A stretch of 64,000 nucleotides of DNA from Liquidambar formosana (taxonomy: Eukaryota; Streptophyta; Magnoliopsida; Saxifragales; Altingiaceae), in the NCBI GenBank assembly GCA_039720395.1, contig CM077824.1, forward strand, positions 16,868,046-16,932,045, written 5' to 3'. Under the pieces are notes generated by a model that was given only the letters and a program-made list of their open reading frames with translations, was not told the DNA's origin and did no database searches. Both the position numbers and the translations under genes were made by a program. Shown one piece after another: positions 23,319 to 35,750 of this stretch (position 1 is the first letter of the stretch; each line of letters begins with the position of its first letter).

Positions 23319-26205
23319 CCACTACCTTGGGGTAGAGGCAAACGGTATACTTTTACATATATAAAAGTACAGCTATCTTTTAAAAGAAGTTGAAAGTATT
23401 ATAGAATAATCTAGCTTTCCATCTTATTGAGATAATTTCCGGTCATAGATCTTCAAGTTATCTTTATAGATATAGATATTTTTAAAAAAGAGTACCGTGC
23501 CCTAGCTAATTAAGTGGTGTTTATCACATACTTTTAGTAATTTAATCACATTTTATGTAACTTGATAATTTTTTACGATGGGGTTGTTAGCCAAAAAAAA
23601 TAAAAATAAAAAATTTGTAATCAAGTTATCAAAAAAATATGATGAGCAGCAGTTAGGGGTACGGTACCCCAGGTGTGATGGAAAGACCCTAATTCTTTTC
23701 CTCTCTTATTTTAAAATCATGTCGTTATCAAAGTTGGCAGATGTGGTGGTGGGTGGGGGCCCATGTCAGCTCCATCGGAGCGGGTGTCATCATCATAACA
23801 TACATATGCATGTCCATCTATATATACAAAAGATATATGATACATAAGAGGGATGCATGATGGGATCGTTGAAGGAGAGCCTCTGAAAATAGGTTAAGTA
23901 TAGAAAAAAAAACCAAAAACCAGTGGTCACCATCATCAGTTCACAACCCTATAATGTTCACGTACTTTGAAGAGATTCTAACCTCAACTCTCTGCTAAGT
24001 CAAAATGCTATACTCGCTCTCACCTTATGGACACTTGGCCAATTTAGGCTCCGTTCCCTTTTTTTTTTTTTTTTTTTTGGGTGTTGGAAAGTGATCTTAT
24101 AGCGCGTGATGTACATGCACTTTTACACCACGCTAATGTGGGTATTGTCAATTGTGGCTCTTTTTGGTGCGTAAAATGACTACTTGACGTCATAAATGGT
24201 CGTAAAATGTTTTGGAATAGTTATACGGTTATACTCAATCCTGTTTCACTCTTCTACCCTGTAATTTCATCTGTCCCCTGACCTAATACTATCTAATGGA
24301 AATGTCACTTAAAAAGGAGCTCAAGTTAAAGGGCTCAAAGTTATATTTTCCTAATTTCTTTGAATAGAAAATATATTGTAAGATTAGCATTTACCAATTA
24401 ATTTAACTGAATTTCTATATTTCCTTGTACCAATGAGGAAGTCCAATTGCGAAACTATTAATAAAAATGTGCTTTTGTTTTTTATTTTTATAATCAGTTA
24501 ACATGAATTTGAATTTTATCTGCACGTTATGCGGAGTATATGATTCTATTGAAAAGGGAATTAAGTTTCGTGTAAACCCAGATCAAGATTTAAGAGGGAA
24601 AGTTTGATTGAGACTGAGCCTGGGGATGCATCCAGAGATCCAAAGTAACTAAAATCACAGCCAACTGTTCACATATGCCTCAGGAAGATTCATTGCTCGA
24701 ATCAAATAGCCTGAATTTAACAGTTTCGATTACCAGATTTTGGTTCGCTCTCTTTGTATTATTATTTTTTTCCTTGAGAATATTGTCAAAAGTTTTCTTA
24801 GCTATCTAGAAAAAAAAAAAACAAAAAAAAATATTTCTCAAAGGAAATAGCTGGTGGGTGGGCAAAAATAAGAGTAAACAACTCTATCTTTTCTCATATC
24901 AGATCAAACACACCATATTTCAAGTACATGTTTGTCATTTTTCATAGATGCAACGTGCTAGATATCTAGAAATGAACTATTGTAGTCATGTGCATGTTAT
25001 TTATTTAGATAATTATAACCCACCAAAAATGTGAAGGCTACGTAGCTAGGTCGATCTGTTTTTGCAGATCGACCTAGCTATGTAGTTGCTTTGGTTGTTT
25101 TTGCAGTTATTGTTCCTATTGTTGTTGTGGTTGTTGGTATTCATTTATCTATTTGTTTTCACAATTTTTTCTTTTTAAATGGATTAATAAGTAATTTGAA
25201 TTTTATGCATGTTTCATTGAAACCAAATCAAATTTAATTGTTGGAAAATGGTAAAGATAGCAAATAAGTTCACCCTCTCCTCTCATGAGTTGATATAGCA
25301 ATAAGTCCAATAACAAATTAGAAATTAACTAAAGAAATAAAGTTATTTTTATTTTGAACTCAAAGAGGATTTACGAAAGTCCATGTCTTTTTTTATTTTT
25401 TTATTTAAATAAAAATATCCTTGTTGTTGATGCATGAATCTAGTAAATTTATATATACAGGTATAATTTTTATTTTTATTTTTGGTAGTGAGGTATCTAA
25501 AACTTCAATTCCACTTATCCCTAAATATGAGTAAGTCGTAAATACCTAAAAAGGCTAAAAGCCTCAGCTAGTTTTTTGAGAAATATAAAAAAAATTGACA
25601 AACTAAAAATGAGTGATTTTGACTTCATTTCCATTTAATAACTTACTTTTTTCTTTTAAATTTGTTGAGTCTTGTGTAAAATTAAGGTATAAACATAATT
25701 TATTTTTTTTTTCCCAAAAAATTTGCTAATTGAATTTATTTATAAACTAAATTACATTAACAAAATCAGCTCAACTTGATTCAGTTTTTAAGATTTTCAA
25801 ACTATTCATAAAAAAAGAGTCGAACTTATAAACTCACTATTGAGTAATATGTACTACATGTATCGATTGATCAACTCTTTACATCAACTCTATGCACCAG
25901 CTTATGTGGTTGATGATGTAGTGTTGAATCATTAAATTAAAAAATTAAAAAATAAAAAAAAAAAAAAAAACCATCTAATAGTCTAATACCATTTATTTTG
26001 TCATGTGAGATACAAAACATAAGTACAAGTAGCATTTTCCTTGTAGCACCACTGTACTCACCTCCCTAGCTAGGCATCAATTTGTAGAAAGCTTTATCTC
26101 AATTAATTTTTACGTACCATTTGATTTCGATATTAATTGGCTAAATATGAGTCAAATGAGGCTTATGTTTAACAAATGGAAGATGCCTAAATAAAGTGCT
26201 AACCT
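23319..26205. other. Intergenic; only a hairpin and simple repeats seen
   Basis: Apart from the 21-bp hairpin at 25,038-25,085 and T/A runs (for example near 24,060), no gene or paired element ends were recognised. Confidence 0.4.
25038..25085 (+). other. 21-bp near-perfect hairpin with 6-nt loop
   Basis: The left arm 25,038-25,058 (CTACGTAGCTAGGTCGATCTG begins it), the loop TTTTTG at 25,059-25,064 and the right arm 25,065-25,085 pair over all 21 positions. One pair is G-T, which would be a G-U wobble in plus-strand RNA. It is either a miRNA-like hairpin or a remnant of a small palindromic insertion; the sequence alone does not decide. Confidence 0.6.
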
Positions 26206-26208
26206 GCG

Positions 26209-26763
26209 GGCTGCATTTGTTACCTCGAAATGAAAGTGGGAACAAATGAAAGTGGGAATGGAATCACCATCCTACTATATATTCCCATATTTTGGAGTGT
26301 TTGGTTAGTCATAAGAGAAAATAATGAGAATTCCCTTGTGGGCTTTTCCCTCAAATTAAGGAATAACCATACCACTCTCAACCAAGAGGAATGGTCATTC
26401 CCAATATTCCTCAGAGAATGGATCGCCATTCCTTTTTTTTTCTTTTTTTTTTCGAATGATGGTGAAAGAACATAAAAATAATAAAAAAGTTATTATTATA
26501 GTCATTTTTTAAGTTGCGGATAGTTCGATATCAGATGTTAAAGAAGATTAAGAAAAAAATAAAAAATTTGGATTAAAATTGTGGTATTGTAGAATGAAAA
26601 TTCGTTTCCTAAAAAAATTATTAGCTGCACAAAACATAGGAATGAAATGTCCGTTACTTTCTTGGGTATTATTCTTGTTGTAATCGAAAGCGATAGATGA
26701 GAGTGATTATTCATTTCATTCCTATTTCTATCTCTTTTCATTCAAGCATACTGAATGCAGCTT
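26209..26763. mobile_element. MITE with GGGCTGCATTT ends
   Basis: The left GGCTGCATTTGTTACCTCGA pairs with the right end, which inverted reads AAGCTGCATTCAGTATGCTT. Both continue into AATGAAA-rich subterminal sequence. Internal GGAATGG-type motifs occur on both strands. No coding region. The 3-bp duplication is unclear. Sequence right after it, to about 27,090, weakly resembles the interior of the 20.5-kb Tourist element. Confidence 0.55.
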
Positions 26764-27370
26764 TAAGATCATTTTTAGTGATTTGTACTATTTTGCATGT
26801 GTCATTTTATTTTTACATCTTGTTGTTACTTCAAATACCATAATTTGATACAATGTATTCAAATGGTGCAAATGAATTAATATGCAATTTTTCTTTGACA
26901 CAAACACCATTCACTCATTTTTTCTAACAATCTTTGTACTGAATATAACATAATAATGTGCCAAATATGATACAAGAGTATGCTATTATTATTTTTCAAC
27001 TCACCCTTTTAATACATTATTGAAAAAAGAATACTGACATGTTATTGCTAAAATTTGAGAAAAGCACACCATTTGAGTTGCTCCGATTAGAAGACCAACT
27101 ATTCTAACCCGGTGTATTATTAATTATTTAATTGTTAGAAACCCTCTCGTGTACCTCTATTTAATTCCTTTCCTGTAAACGGAATTCTCCTTGGCTGTGG
27201 TAGTGTGATTGCATTGTATCAGCCACGCGCTCTATCTAACGCGTGCGCTCTCGCTCTCAACTGCGAATCATGTCTACACGAGAGAGTAGGAATGAATACA
27301 TGACAGAGCCATAAAAAGACTTATAATATAAAATATAAAATATATACATATAAATGTATGGGTATGCACT

Positions 27371-27722
27371 ATGCAGTGTGGATTATATTCTCACTTTTTC
27401 CGTTCTCTTGGGCTCTCATACGTCGCTGTCAGTCATAAATTAGGAGAGGGGAGAGCTGAATATGGGAAAGCAAGAAACCACCAGAAACCCATTCGAGCGG
27501 GAAAAAGAAAAAAAAGGCGACCACTCTCTCTCTACTCTCTCTCTATAGTTTCTCTCTCTACCCCTCCCTCTCTTATCTGATGATTTCGACGGCAGAAGCT
27601 CTCCTCTGATCCACTCTCATCTTCAACCATGACTTAGTCTCTCTCTCTCTCTCAATATTGTATACACACAAGTATATTTTGTCTCTGTTTGTTTCTCACT
27701 CCAGAAGCTAGAGTGAGAAAGC
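27371..27722 (+). promoter_or_regulatory. Promoter/5' leader of the zinc-finger gene
   Basis: An AT-rich block with TATAAT/TATAAA-like runs at about 27,321-27,352 is followed by CT-rich stretches (near 27,523-27,572 and 27,633-27,651). CT-rich leaders are common in plant 5' UTRs. The start codon is ATG at 27,723. The exact transcription start cannot be read from sequence. Confidence 0.4.
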
Positions 27723-28574
27723 ATGGCGGTTGAGTTCGAGGGCTTCTCGATCCGGTATGTTTTTCTTGATGCTGATAGTTTTTCTTTTAGTTTCGTTGTT
27801 TTTTTTTTAATCATTTTCTTCAACGTTGTGATTCCGTGTTGCAGAGAGTACGTTTCCAAGATGAGGACCGTCGACGTCGTGAAATGCTGGCCGTTCGGTG
27901 GAGACGATTCGGAGGAGGAGGTGAAGCCCAAGGAAGAAGGCGCCGTTGTGGGTTTGCTACCTCCGATCACCGTCCCCAAGTTCAGGTGGTGGTCTCATGA
28001 GCTCGAGCTCCTCAGATCGAAAGACGGCGACGTCGTCTGTGGAAACTCGAAGATTTCGGAATTACAAGAAGAGGAGTCCGAGATAGTGAGAAATGTGAGT
28101 AATTTGGTGTCGGAGAAGGCCGATGCTGAAAAGCCAGAGGTGAGTTCGGCGTCGGAGGATGAGAAATTGGATTTGGTTTGTCCGGTTTGCCGCGTCTTCA
28201 CGGCGGCGACGGTGAATGCAGTGAATGCGCATCTCGACAGCTGTCTGGCGCGTGCGAGGGAGGAGCGGAGGCGGATGATAAGAGCGGCTGCAGCGGCAAT
28301 GAAGGCGAAGGCCAAGGCGAAGGCAAAGGCGCCAAAGAAGAGATCGATAGTGGAGATTTTCGCGGTGGCGCCTCAGATTGAGGCGGTGAATTTGGAGGAT
28401 GACGAGGATGAAGAGAGTGTTGGAGAAGGCGAGGTTGATCGAGCTAAGGTCTCTAGTGGGAGCCAAGTCGCTTCGAGTAATAAGAAGAGTGTGAAGAAAA
28501 ATGGCAAGCTGAAGAAGGAGAAGTTCAAGAAGTTCAAGAAGAAGAGTAAGAAGAATGTCTCAATTGCAAAGAAG
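27723..28574 (+). CDS. Exons 1-2 of a HAPLESS 8-like C2HC/UBZ-type zinc-finger protein
   Basis: Exon 1 is 27,723-27,754 (32 nt) and ends before GTATGT. Exon 2 is 27,845-28,574, after TTGCAG and before GTATGT. The joined reading begins MAVEFEGFSIREYVSKMR, and the junction restores a motif (REYVSKMRTVDVVKCWPF) typical of plant HAPLESS 8-like proteins (At5g56240/At5g56250 group). Next come LPPITVPKFRWWSHEL and a Rad18/UBZ-like zinc finger with C123-x2-C126-x13-H140-x3-C144. After that are an alanine/lysine helix (KAKAKAKAPKKR), an acidic patch, and a lysine-rich stretch (about 236-254) that suggests nuclear localisation. Exons 1 and 2 total 762 nt, so the next junction is phase 0. The biochemical role is not established. 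The name rests on recalled family resemblance. Confidence 0.75.
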
Positions 28575-29178
28575 GTATGTGTTACATACATGATTTTATG
28601 CATAAAATATTGCTGATGACTAGAGTCTTGTGGTAATCAGTTATTGATTGCTCATATCTTAGTTGAAGAATATCTTCATTTCTTCGTTGGGTTTTGTTCT
28701 TTGGTTCTTTTTTTTTTCTTTGGGTTTGGTTTTTCTTATATCACTTTCTGCATTAAATTACTGCTGAAAAAGCTGGTAAAGACTGTAAACGTTTGAAGAC
28801 GAGAGCAGAGCAGTGACCTTGTAATTGTACCTGTTTTATGAGCTACGGAGCAATGAGGCTCAGTATAAAAGAGAAAAAGTTGAAAAAAACAAGAGATGGG
28901 GTTCTCATGTTGGGGGAGGTTTCAACATGTTATTGGAGGGGAGTGTTTTGCGTTGTGGTTCTCTCCAGCTGTACAGTACGGGTTGGGCAGAGATGGGCTT
29001 TTATGAGTTGGTGAATTAGTCCTTTGGTTTGGCAAAAATGTGTGCCGAGTGATTTATTTATATATTTATTTTAATTTACACTGTTTCAATAATTTCACAT
29101 TTTGATCAGATGGCTGGTATTTGATCAAATTGTCTGAATTTTGAGGAACATAGATTGGTGGAAGGTGAATGTTCACGA

Positions 29179-29201
29179 GGGGGGGGGGGGGGGGGGGGGG
29201 G
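29179..29201 (+). repeat. G23 homopolymer
   Basis: Twenty-three consecutive G on the transcribed-sense strand of the intron, potentially G-quadruplex forming. The length may be affected by sequencing or assembly. Confidence 0.9.
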
Positions 29202-30852
29202 TCCTTGGAGAGGCTGCCATTATTTGAAAATCTCAGTGGAATATATATGTTTGGAAGTAATATGATAAAAGGACTTACTGACATGGGAAAGTGGGCTTGT
29301 TTATGACAGTGATAGTGTATGTGGTGGGAAGGGTATGCTCAGTCACCGGCCTGGACGTGCAATGCCAGAAATGAGGGATAAATCATATACTTCTGTCATC
29401 ATTTCATTGGTTTTACTTTTTGTCTGAATGATGGGCATCTATATCATATGTGCATTATCTTGTGAGGTTGGATTCTTTTTTTTACCTTTATGAGCATTTG
29501 GTGAAGTTTTTGTATGGCATCTTGATATATACATTTGGTGAAATGATTACGTTGGAGAGCAAGGCACTTGATGGGTTTTTATTTCACGTTTTGGGCCATG
29601 TACTGCTGTTGGGAGTTTGAAATCTTAGGCAGTTTAGTGAGATCTTTCGGGGGGGAATGATGCTCAATTTTGTCTGCAGTCTGTGACTAGTCAATCTCAA
29701 GGGAGAAACAAACATCAGATTATTATTCAAGGTTATGTTATGCTGATGATGATATTTCTGGGGAGCTAACCCTTTGCGACTTCTGAACTTCAATGCAAGG
29801 ACGAAGTTCAGATTTCTCAAAAGGATAATTTAGTCCTTGTAATGCTCTGGTATGATCATCTCAATCCAGATTACGTGGACATAGTGATGTAGGATTTAAA
29901 TCAACTTGTTATGTTATGAAGTTTTGATCTGTTTATATAAAAATGCATCTTGAGAGGAAATTGCTGGGCAGGTTCTTTGCATTTTATGGCCGATGCGTGG
30001 TAACTTTTATATGGATCATCTGTTATCCATTGAGGAATTAACTTCTTTTGGGGCTTACCAAAACAAAATATTGAAAAGAAAAGCTTCTATGTTTTGATTG
30101 AGGAACAAATGGTTGAAACATGATCGCTCTTGATATGAAACTGACTGATATGGAATTACGTCAGATGGGGTCCGTTTACCTTGCACCTATGGACCTTGTA
30201 CACTCGTGTTGGAACTTTCAATCTTATATGTCCACTGCTTATCCAAATTAGGAAATTTTTAATGTTGTCTGGTTGTTGGGATTGCTTCCAACTTTGTATT
30301 TGAAGACTTGGACTGACTGAAATCTGCCAATGAAAAACATTAGATTGCTATTCACAGTCCTGGGAAGTTAGGTATTGACAGTCAGTGCTTAAAGGATAGA
30401 GCTACAATGTGAGAACTGATCGACTGGGACTACTGCAACTTGGCTTGCAACTTATATTTGTTCCTTGTGATGGTAGTCAACTGGATCACTTAAGTAGGGT
30501 AAAATACCAATCTAAATTACCGTGGCTAGCTAGCTGAATCATGAAAAGATGGCTGTTGACAATGTTCCTTGTATTTTAGGGGCCTCATGCTGGTTGGTGG
30601 TTTGCAGTCTTTTTTGGTGCTTTGTCAATATTCAGAAGTCTAGCAAGTAGCAAGATATGGATCAGGAATAGTTTCATTTTCAAATGGAAAGAAATTTCTG
30701 GTTGTTGGTTACATTTTTCTTGATAGAATTGATGGATTGTGATTCTTTTGGTGAAAAAGGAGACCATGAGATCTGAGTTGTGGTTTAGTACTACAATTTA
30801 ATGGATTTTAAATTTCTTCTGTTTTTTTATGGGCATTAAATATTGTATTTGA

Positions 30853-30889
<37 letters not shown>

Positions 30890-32779
30890 TAAGAGCATGC
30901 CAATTATTTGTTTTCCTTAATTATGATATGTTGGTAAAGAAACAAACCATGGGTTATTTGCAACAACATAATTTTGAGGGGCAAGGTTTCAATATATGTA
31001 ACATTTTTTTATTTGATGCTTGCTTCATTTCATTTTAATTAGTTATGCATATTGCCTTTGTTTAGTGATAATGTCTCATCCCAATTTCTTCCTCATATTC
31101 TTGGCCTGTGTAGTTAAAGTAATTTGTTACTCTAAAATTGCATCCTGGGGTGTGGACAAATATTTTATGTAAAGATGCTGCTGGGATGATTAGGCTAACT
31201 AGAAGTTATTTGTTGTAACTGTTGTCCCTCTTAGATCAACCACAATATTGCTGCTATTGCTCCTTCTTTTCGCTCCTAAACTAGATATTGATAATGCAAC
31301 AACAATGATAATACATATTATTTAATTACAAAAATTATAAGTTATACACATTGGATTTCCTTGCTTGCTGATTTCTCACAGCCTATGTTGAGGTCTGTTT
31401 TACAGTAAAACTGATTGATTTGGAGATATCTATAGTCCATATTTTATTTTAATGAGGTGGCTATGATAGTAGTTATAGACGTCAAAATGGTGATAGTATA
31501 TATCTGAAGTTTTGGTGGCACACTGTTTTTCCTCCTGTGGGGTGAGGCATAAGCCCAACGAGTATTTTAATTTATGTATATTAAAAAATATAAAATATAA
31601 ATATAGGTGAAAAAGTATGGCATAACAAGTTCAATTTAATTTTAAAAAGGAAAATGTAAATTATTTCAAACATATTAAAAGCAATTTATTGTCTTTCATG
31701 GTCCAACTACAAAAATATAAAATGTTCATACAATATTACAATCCAAATTCAAAAAGGTTCTAAAGAAAGAAAACATAATTCCTCTAATATATCACTCAAG
31801 TTATCCTCAAGAAATATTATTAAAAAGGAAAAACCATAAAATCAAATCACAAAATGTGCTTATGGAGTAAAAGCCTCAGAGGCGTCAAAAATATATAGAG
31901 GGAAAAACCCCAAGAGGCATAGTAAAAAAAAAAAAAAAAATTTGAAAGGCTTATTTTAAGTCTTTCACAAAGGGGCGATAGCTATAAGCTAGTTGAGGCT
32001 CAAGGGTTAGAGACTTAGAGGATTGTTTGGCTATTTCACATAGGGCCGATAGGTAAATATTTGATGGTGAGGATTGTCTCATTGGCGGTGGGTCTCAACA
32101 TCGAATCTCGTAGTTTCATCCTTTGCCACCGAAACTCCCCTCCTCCCCCCCCCCCCTCCCCAAAAAAAAAAAGAAAAAGAAAAAAGAAATAAATCCTACC
32201 TATCGCTGAAAAAAAGAAAAAAAGAAGTCATCCAAAATGAAGCCGTTTCATTTGGCTCAATAGGCTTCGCCCAATTCAAAAAATGCAAAAAACGCATTTT
32301 TGACTGCACGAGACGCACGTCTCAGCTCGAGGGCGTACACGCAGCTAGTGTACCGCCCAAAAAAGAATGCCCAAGTACTATTTACCCCCCAAAAATGACT
32401 CAAAACGCGCCCTTGAGTGCCCAGGGTGCATTTTTTAAAATATTGATTGTAGGAGTTAGTATATTTTAATTTTATTTAGAGGAAGGGGTTTCTAAAAGCG
32501 AAAAATACGAGAGTTTTAAGGGCTAGGAAAATTTCTCTGGAGTCATTTCAGTCAAAAACTATTCATCTTCATTTTAACATGTCTTAAGATGCTTCTATAA
32601 GAGTAACTGACTTCCCTACACTTTCTATTCTAGACTTTCAACTAGAATTTTGAAAGTCACACAACTCTAGTTACACAATTGTTGCCAAAAGTCTTAGACA
32701 CTCTGGAAAATCCTAAAAAAGCTAATACTCTTCTTCTATTTTCCAAATGCTTCAAAGTTATTTGAAGCAGCACCCCTCC

Positions 32780-33300
32780 TTGACTTGAAATTCATTAGTT
32801 GTCTTAACGCTCATATTTGAAAGAAGCAAACATTTTGGTGAAGATGTCCACAAGTCATTTATTGGTGTTAGTAAACTCTAGCTAAGAATCTCATTTGTTG
32901 ACAAAATTTTAAAGTGATCATGAGTGATGAAGCTCCTTATACTTTGTTTTACTATGAAATATAGGATATTCTTTCTTATTCAATTTCTAACTGTTTGAGG
33001 TCCTTTTACCTATATTATGTGGAACTAGTTCTTGACCAAATTGCTTCTCAAATAGCATTTGTTATAATGTACTTGACTTTTGTTGAAGACCAGGTAGTCG
33101 TCTTTTTCATCCTTGAAGATCATGAGATTACTTTTGAACTATGCAAAGCACACAGCCTGATATGCTCTTCCCAATTACCAGCAGAACTTGCCCAAGTAAT
33201 ATCTGGCATGTTCAATGAGTGTTGTCCTTTTCTTCACATAATTAGGTTAAATTTTTTGGTGCCTTCGAGAAATTGCGATATCCTTTTGGCTGTTGTGGGT
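32780..33300 (-). mobile_element. Copia fragment D: RNase H and 3' end
   Basis: On the minus strand, in shifting frames: KRISQFLEGTKKFNL, a DITWA-like segment, KVIS-SSRMKKTTTWSST, then AICEAIW, a YPIFHSKTKYKELHH block and LVDIFTKMFA. This is the ordered copia RNase H signature down to its C-terminus. A purine tract (GTCAAGGAGGGG) follows near 32,780. Heavily decayed. Confidence 0.7.
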
Positions 33301-33699
33301 TGAAGCTTGTTGGCTCAATTATGAACCTAGAAATTATGTTGACACAATGGACAGTGTCAAACATATGTTTTTGAAATAAATTAAGAAAACAACTAAAGAT
33401 ATTAATAAACATTTACATTGACCTTTTTTTTGCTCGGTCATGTAAGTAAAGTCTTCTCATTTATTACCACTGGAATAGCCAGGAGCTTGCATTAGGACCT
33501 TTTCGCTCCATAATGTAAAAAGAGTCATCATTTCAATGCTTTAAAGATCATAGCTTTCTCCTATCCAAGGTTTTTTTCAGATCAGTTACTTGAAGTCAGC
33601 ATTGGAAAAAACTGACTCAAATGTTCTTTCATTACTCTTTCAAATTTAGTGAAAATGTACAACAAAATTCCAAAGGGGTTCACAGTCTGTTAAAAATAC

Positions 33700-34945
33700 T
33701 CACATGCAGTTTTACATGTTACCTCATTCCTTTCAAACCAACGATGACAGAAGACCTTTGAGGTTGTTCCACGTCATCCAATGCTTGTTTCCACGCAGTC
33801 CAGTAATCCATAAATGTAGCATTCTCTAGCTTGTAAAGTTTCACACCTTTTTTGATTGTTAGTGATGTTGTGCTCTATGGGAGGGAGGGAGGGAGCTCTG
33901 ATTGTCTCAGTAATGGGTGTTCTAGGGGGAGGGGAGCAAAACATTATAAATAGAACACCCTCATAACTATTGTCAGTCACAAAACTTAAAATAAGGTAAT
34001 GTTTCAAATGACAAACCTATTTAAGATACCCACTAGCTGTATGGGCGTGGGGTGGGGCATAGGGTCAAGCCTACCCATGGGCGATTTGGCCTTAGGCTAA
34101 AATTTTGTAACATCCCCCACTCGCACATAGTGGGCATGACGTAGCCATGCATCTCTTATGTTCCTTCCTACTCTGTTCATATTGATAAATGGGTTATGTG
34201 ACCACTGAGCTCACTCACATAAAAGGTTTAGGTGGACTACATCAAATCTTTACAAAAAAGAACCTGCATAGCAACATCAATAAATTGTCTCCACCCTAGA
34301 CTCTTTTGATCACATCAGATCAAGCATCTCATCCCTTTTGAGCTCAGATACTCAAAACAATGCTTGACAGTGAGTATACACTCGGATATGTGCTACTGAG
34401 TAGACTTCCTTTTGCTCTCATGTCATCAGAATTTGTTCTGCTCACTTTCCCATCTATGCCCCTCTAGATCTTATTAATCATGGCAATATACAACACACTA
34501 TAGTAGCAAACATCGATACCTCCATCTTGTGACAGTTGAAATTCACAAAGGGCATAAATATTAAGTCACTAACAATGACCATGGGACACTGTCTCACCCT
34601 TGCTCACTACCTAAGTGCCAAAGGCGATCGCTCATGTAGGTGAGCCAATCCTAGCTTGTCAACGTACCTTTTATACCATAGAACTAATCACGTGGTATGT
34701 GTGTGTTAACAAACATTCTATATGATAAGCTGAACATGAATAACATCATATGCATTAAAACAATATCCCAAAAAAAGTATAATATATGTGATCCATTGAA
34801 TACAATATAATAATACAATCACAATCTATGCAGTTTTAAACTCCTAACATGAGCTTGAAAAATGTCTCTTGCTATAGGCTTTGTCAGGGGATCATCAAGC
34901 ATGTAAATCATAGAAATGTGTTTTAGGATCACCCCTTTATGCGCA
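33700..34945 (-). mobile_element. Copia fragment C: RNase H tail, polypurine tract and LTR start
   Basis: On the minus strand, 34,945-34,819 encodes ILKHISMIYMLDDPLTKPIA and ARDIFQAHVRSLKLHR, the C-terminal RNase H motif of a copia family. About 700 bp further, GTGGGGGA at 34,113-34,120 (polypurine tract) is followed by TGTTAC at 34,112 downward, the expected LTR start. The far end of the LTR was not found. The fragment's 5' part is missing where the 34,951 sequence begins. Confidence 0.6.
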
Positions 34946-34950
34946 ACCAT

Positions 34951-35303
34951 TAGGGGTGCAAATTGGTTTGGTTTGGTTTGGGTTGGTTTAGTCTCAACCC
35001 ATAACCAAACCAACCAAGGGTCAGTTCTGATATTCTTAACTTAGGACCAAACAAAATACTAGTAAAACCAAACAAACCCAACCCATGAATAGTTAAGGTT
35101 GGTTCAGTTTGGAGAGAATATTTCTACAATTTTTTTATTTTTTATATTACAACATAACATAATTTTTACTATCACTAAAAAATATATATGTAAGAAAATC
35201 AACAAAAGATATAAATTTATTAATTTTTAATAGACAAAAGATACATTTTTAATAAATGGAAAAAAATGAGAAAAATGAGTGTTGAAATTTGAACAAAAGA
35301 TAT
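34951..35303. mobile_element. hAT-type element end, truncated
   Basis: TAGGGGTGCAAATTGG begins at 34,951, a common plant hAT terminal form. It is followed by subterminal TTTGGTTTGG repeats and their complements (CCAAACCAACC near 35,000; GGTTGGTTCAG near 35,098). No matching opposite end is present before the copia LTR at 35,304. Confidence 0.45.
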
Positions 35304-35494
35304 TGTAAGGTTTGAGAACTTGACAATATTTATTCATTTCAACTGAGGTATAAATAGATGTTACAAGAGAATGTAATGCGCATGTATCAAAATTAGGTAA
35401 AAACTTAAGCCTATATATATGTAACAGGATATGTATAATATACGTGCAATATTAAAGGCAAGAATCAAGGGTCAACTAAAGAGGCTGCCTAACA
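35304..35494 (-). repeat. 3' LTR of copia A (191 bp)
   Basis: Bounded by TG at 35,304 and CA at 35,494. It lies directly beside the polypurine tract (CTCCCCCACAAACTC on plus, from 35,495) and contains a TATAAATAG-like box. No 5-bp duplication could be matched at the far side. Confidence 0.65.
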
Positions 35495-35750
35495 CTCCCC
35501 CACAAACTCAATGGTCTAGGGAGGACAAGTTTGGAACACAAAAGCTCATAGCGATGCTTGTGAAGCCTTTTAGTGAAGAGATCAACAGTATGATTGACAA
35601 AAGAAACAAACTGAACACGATATCTGCCAGATTGTACAAGTTCGCGAATGAAGTGATAATTAAGCTCAATGTGCTTGGTGAGAGCATGGAAAATTGGGTT
35701 GGATGCCATCTATGTAGTGCTAAGGTTGTCATAATTGAGCGCCATAGGTG

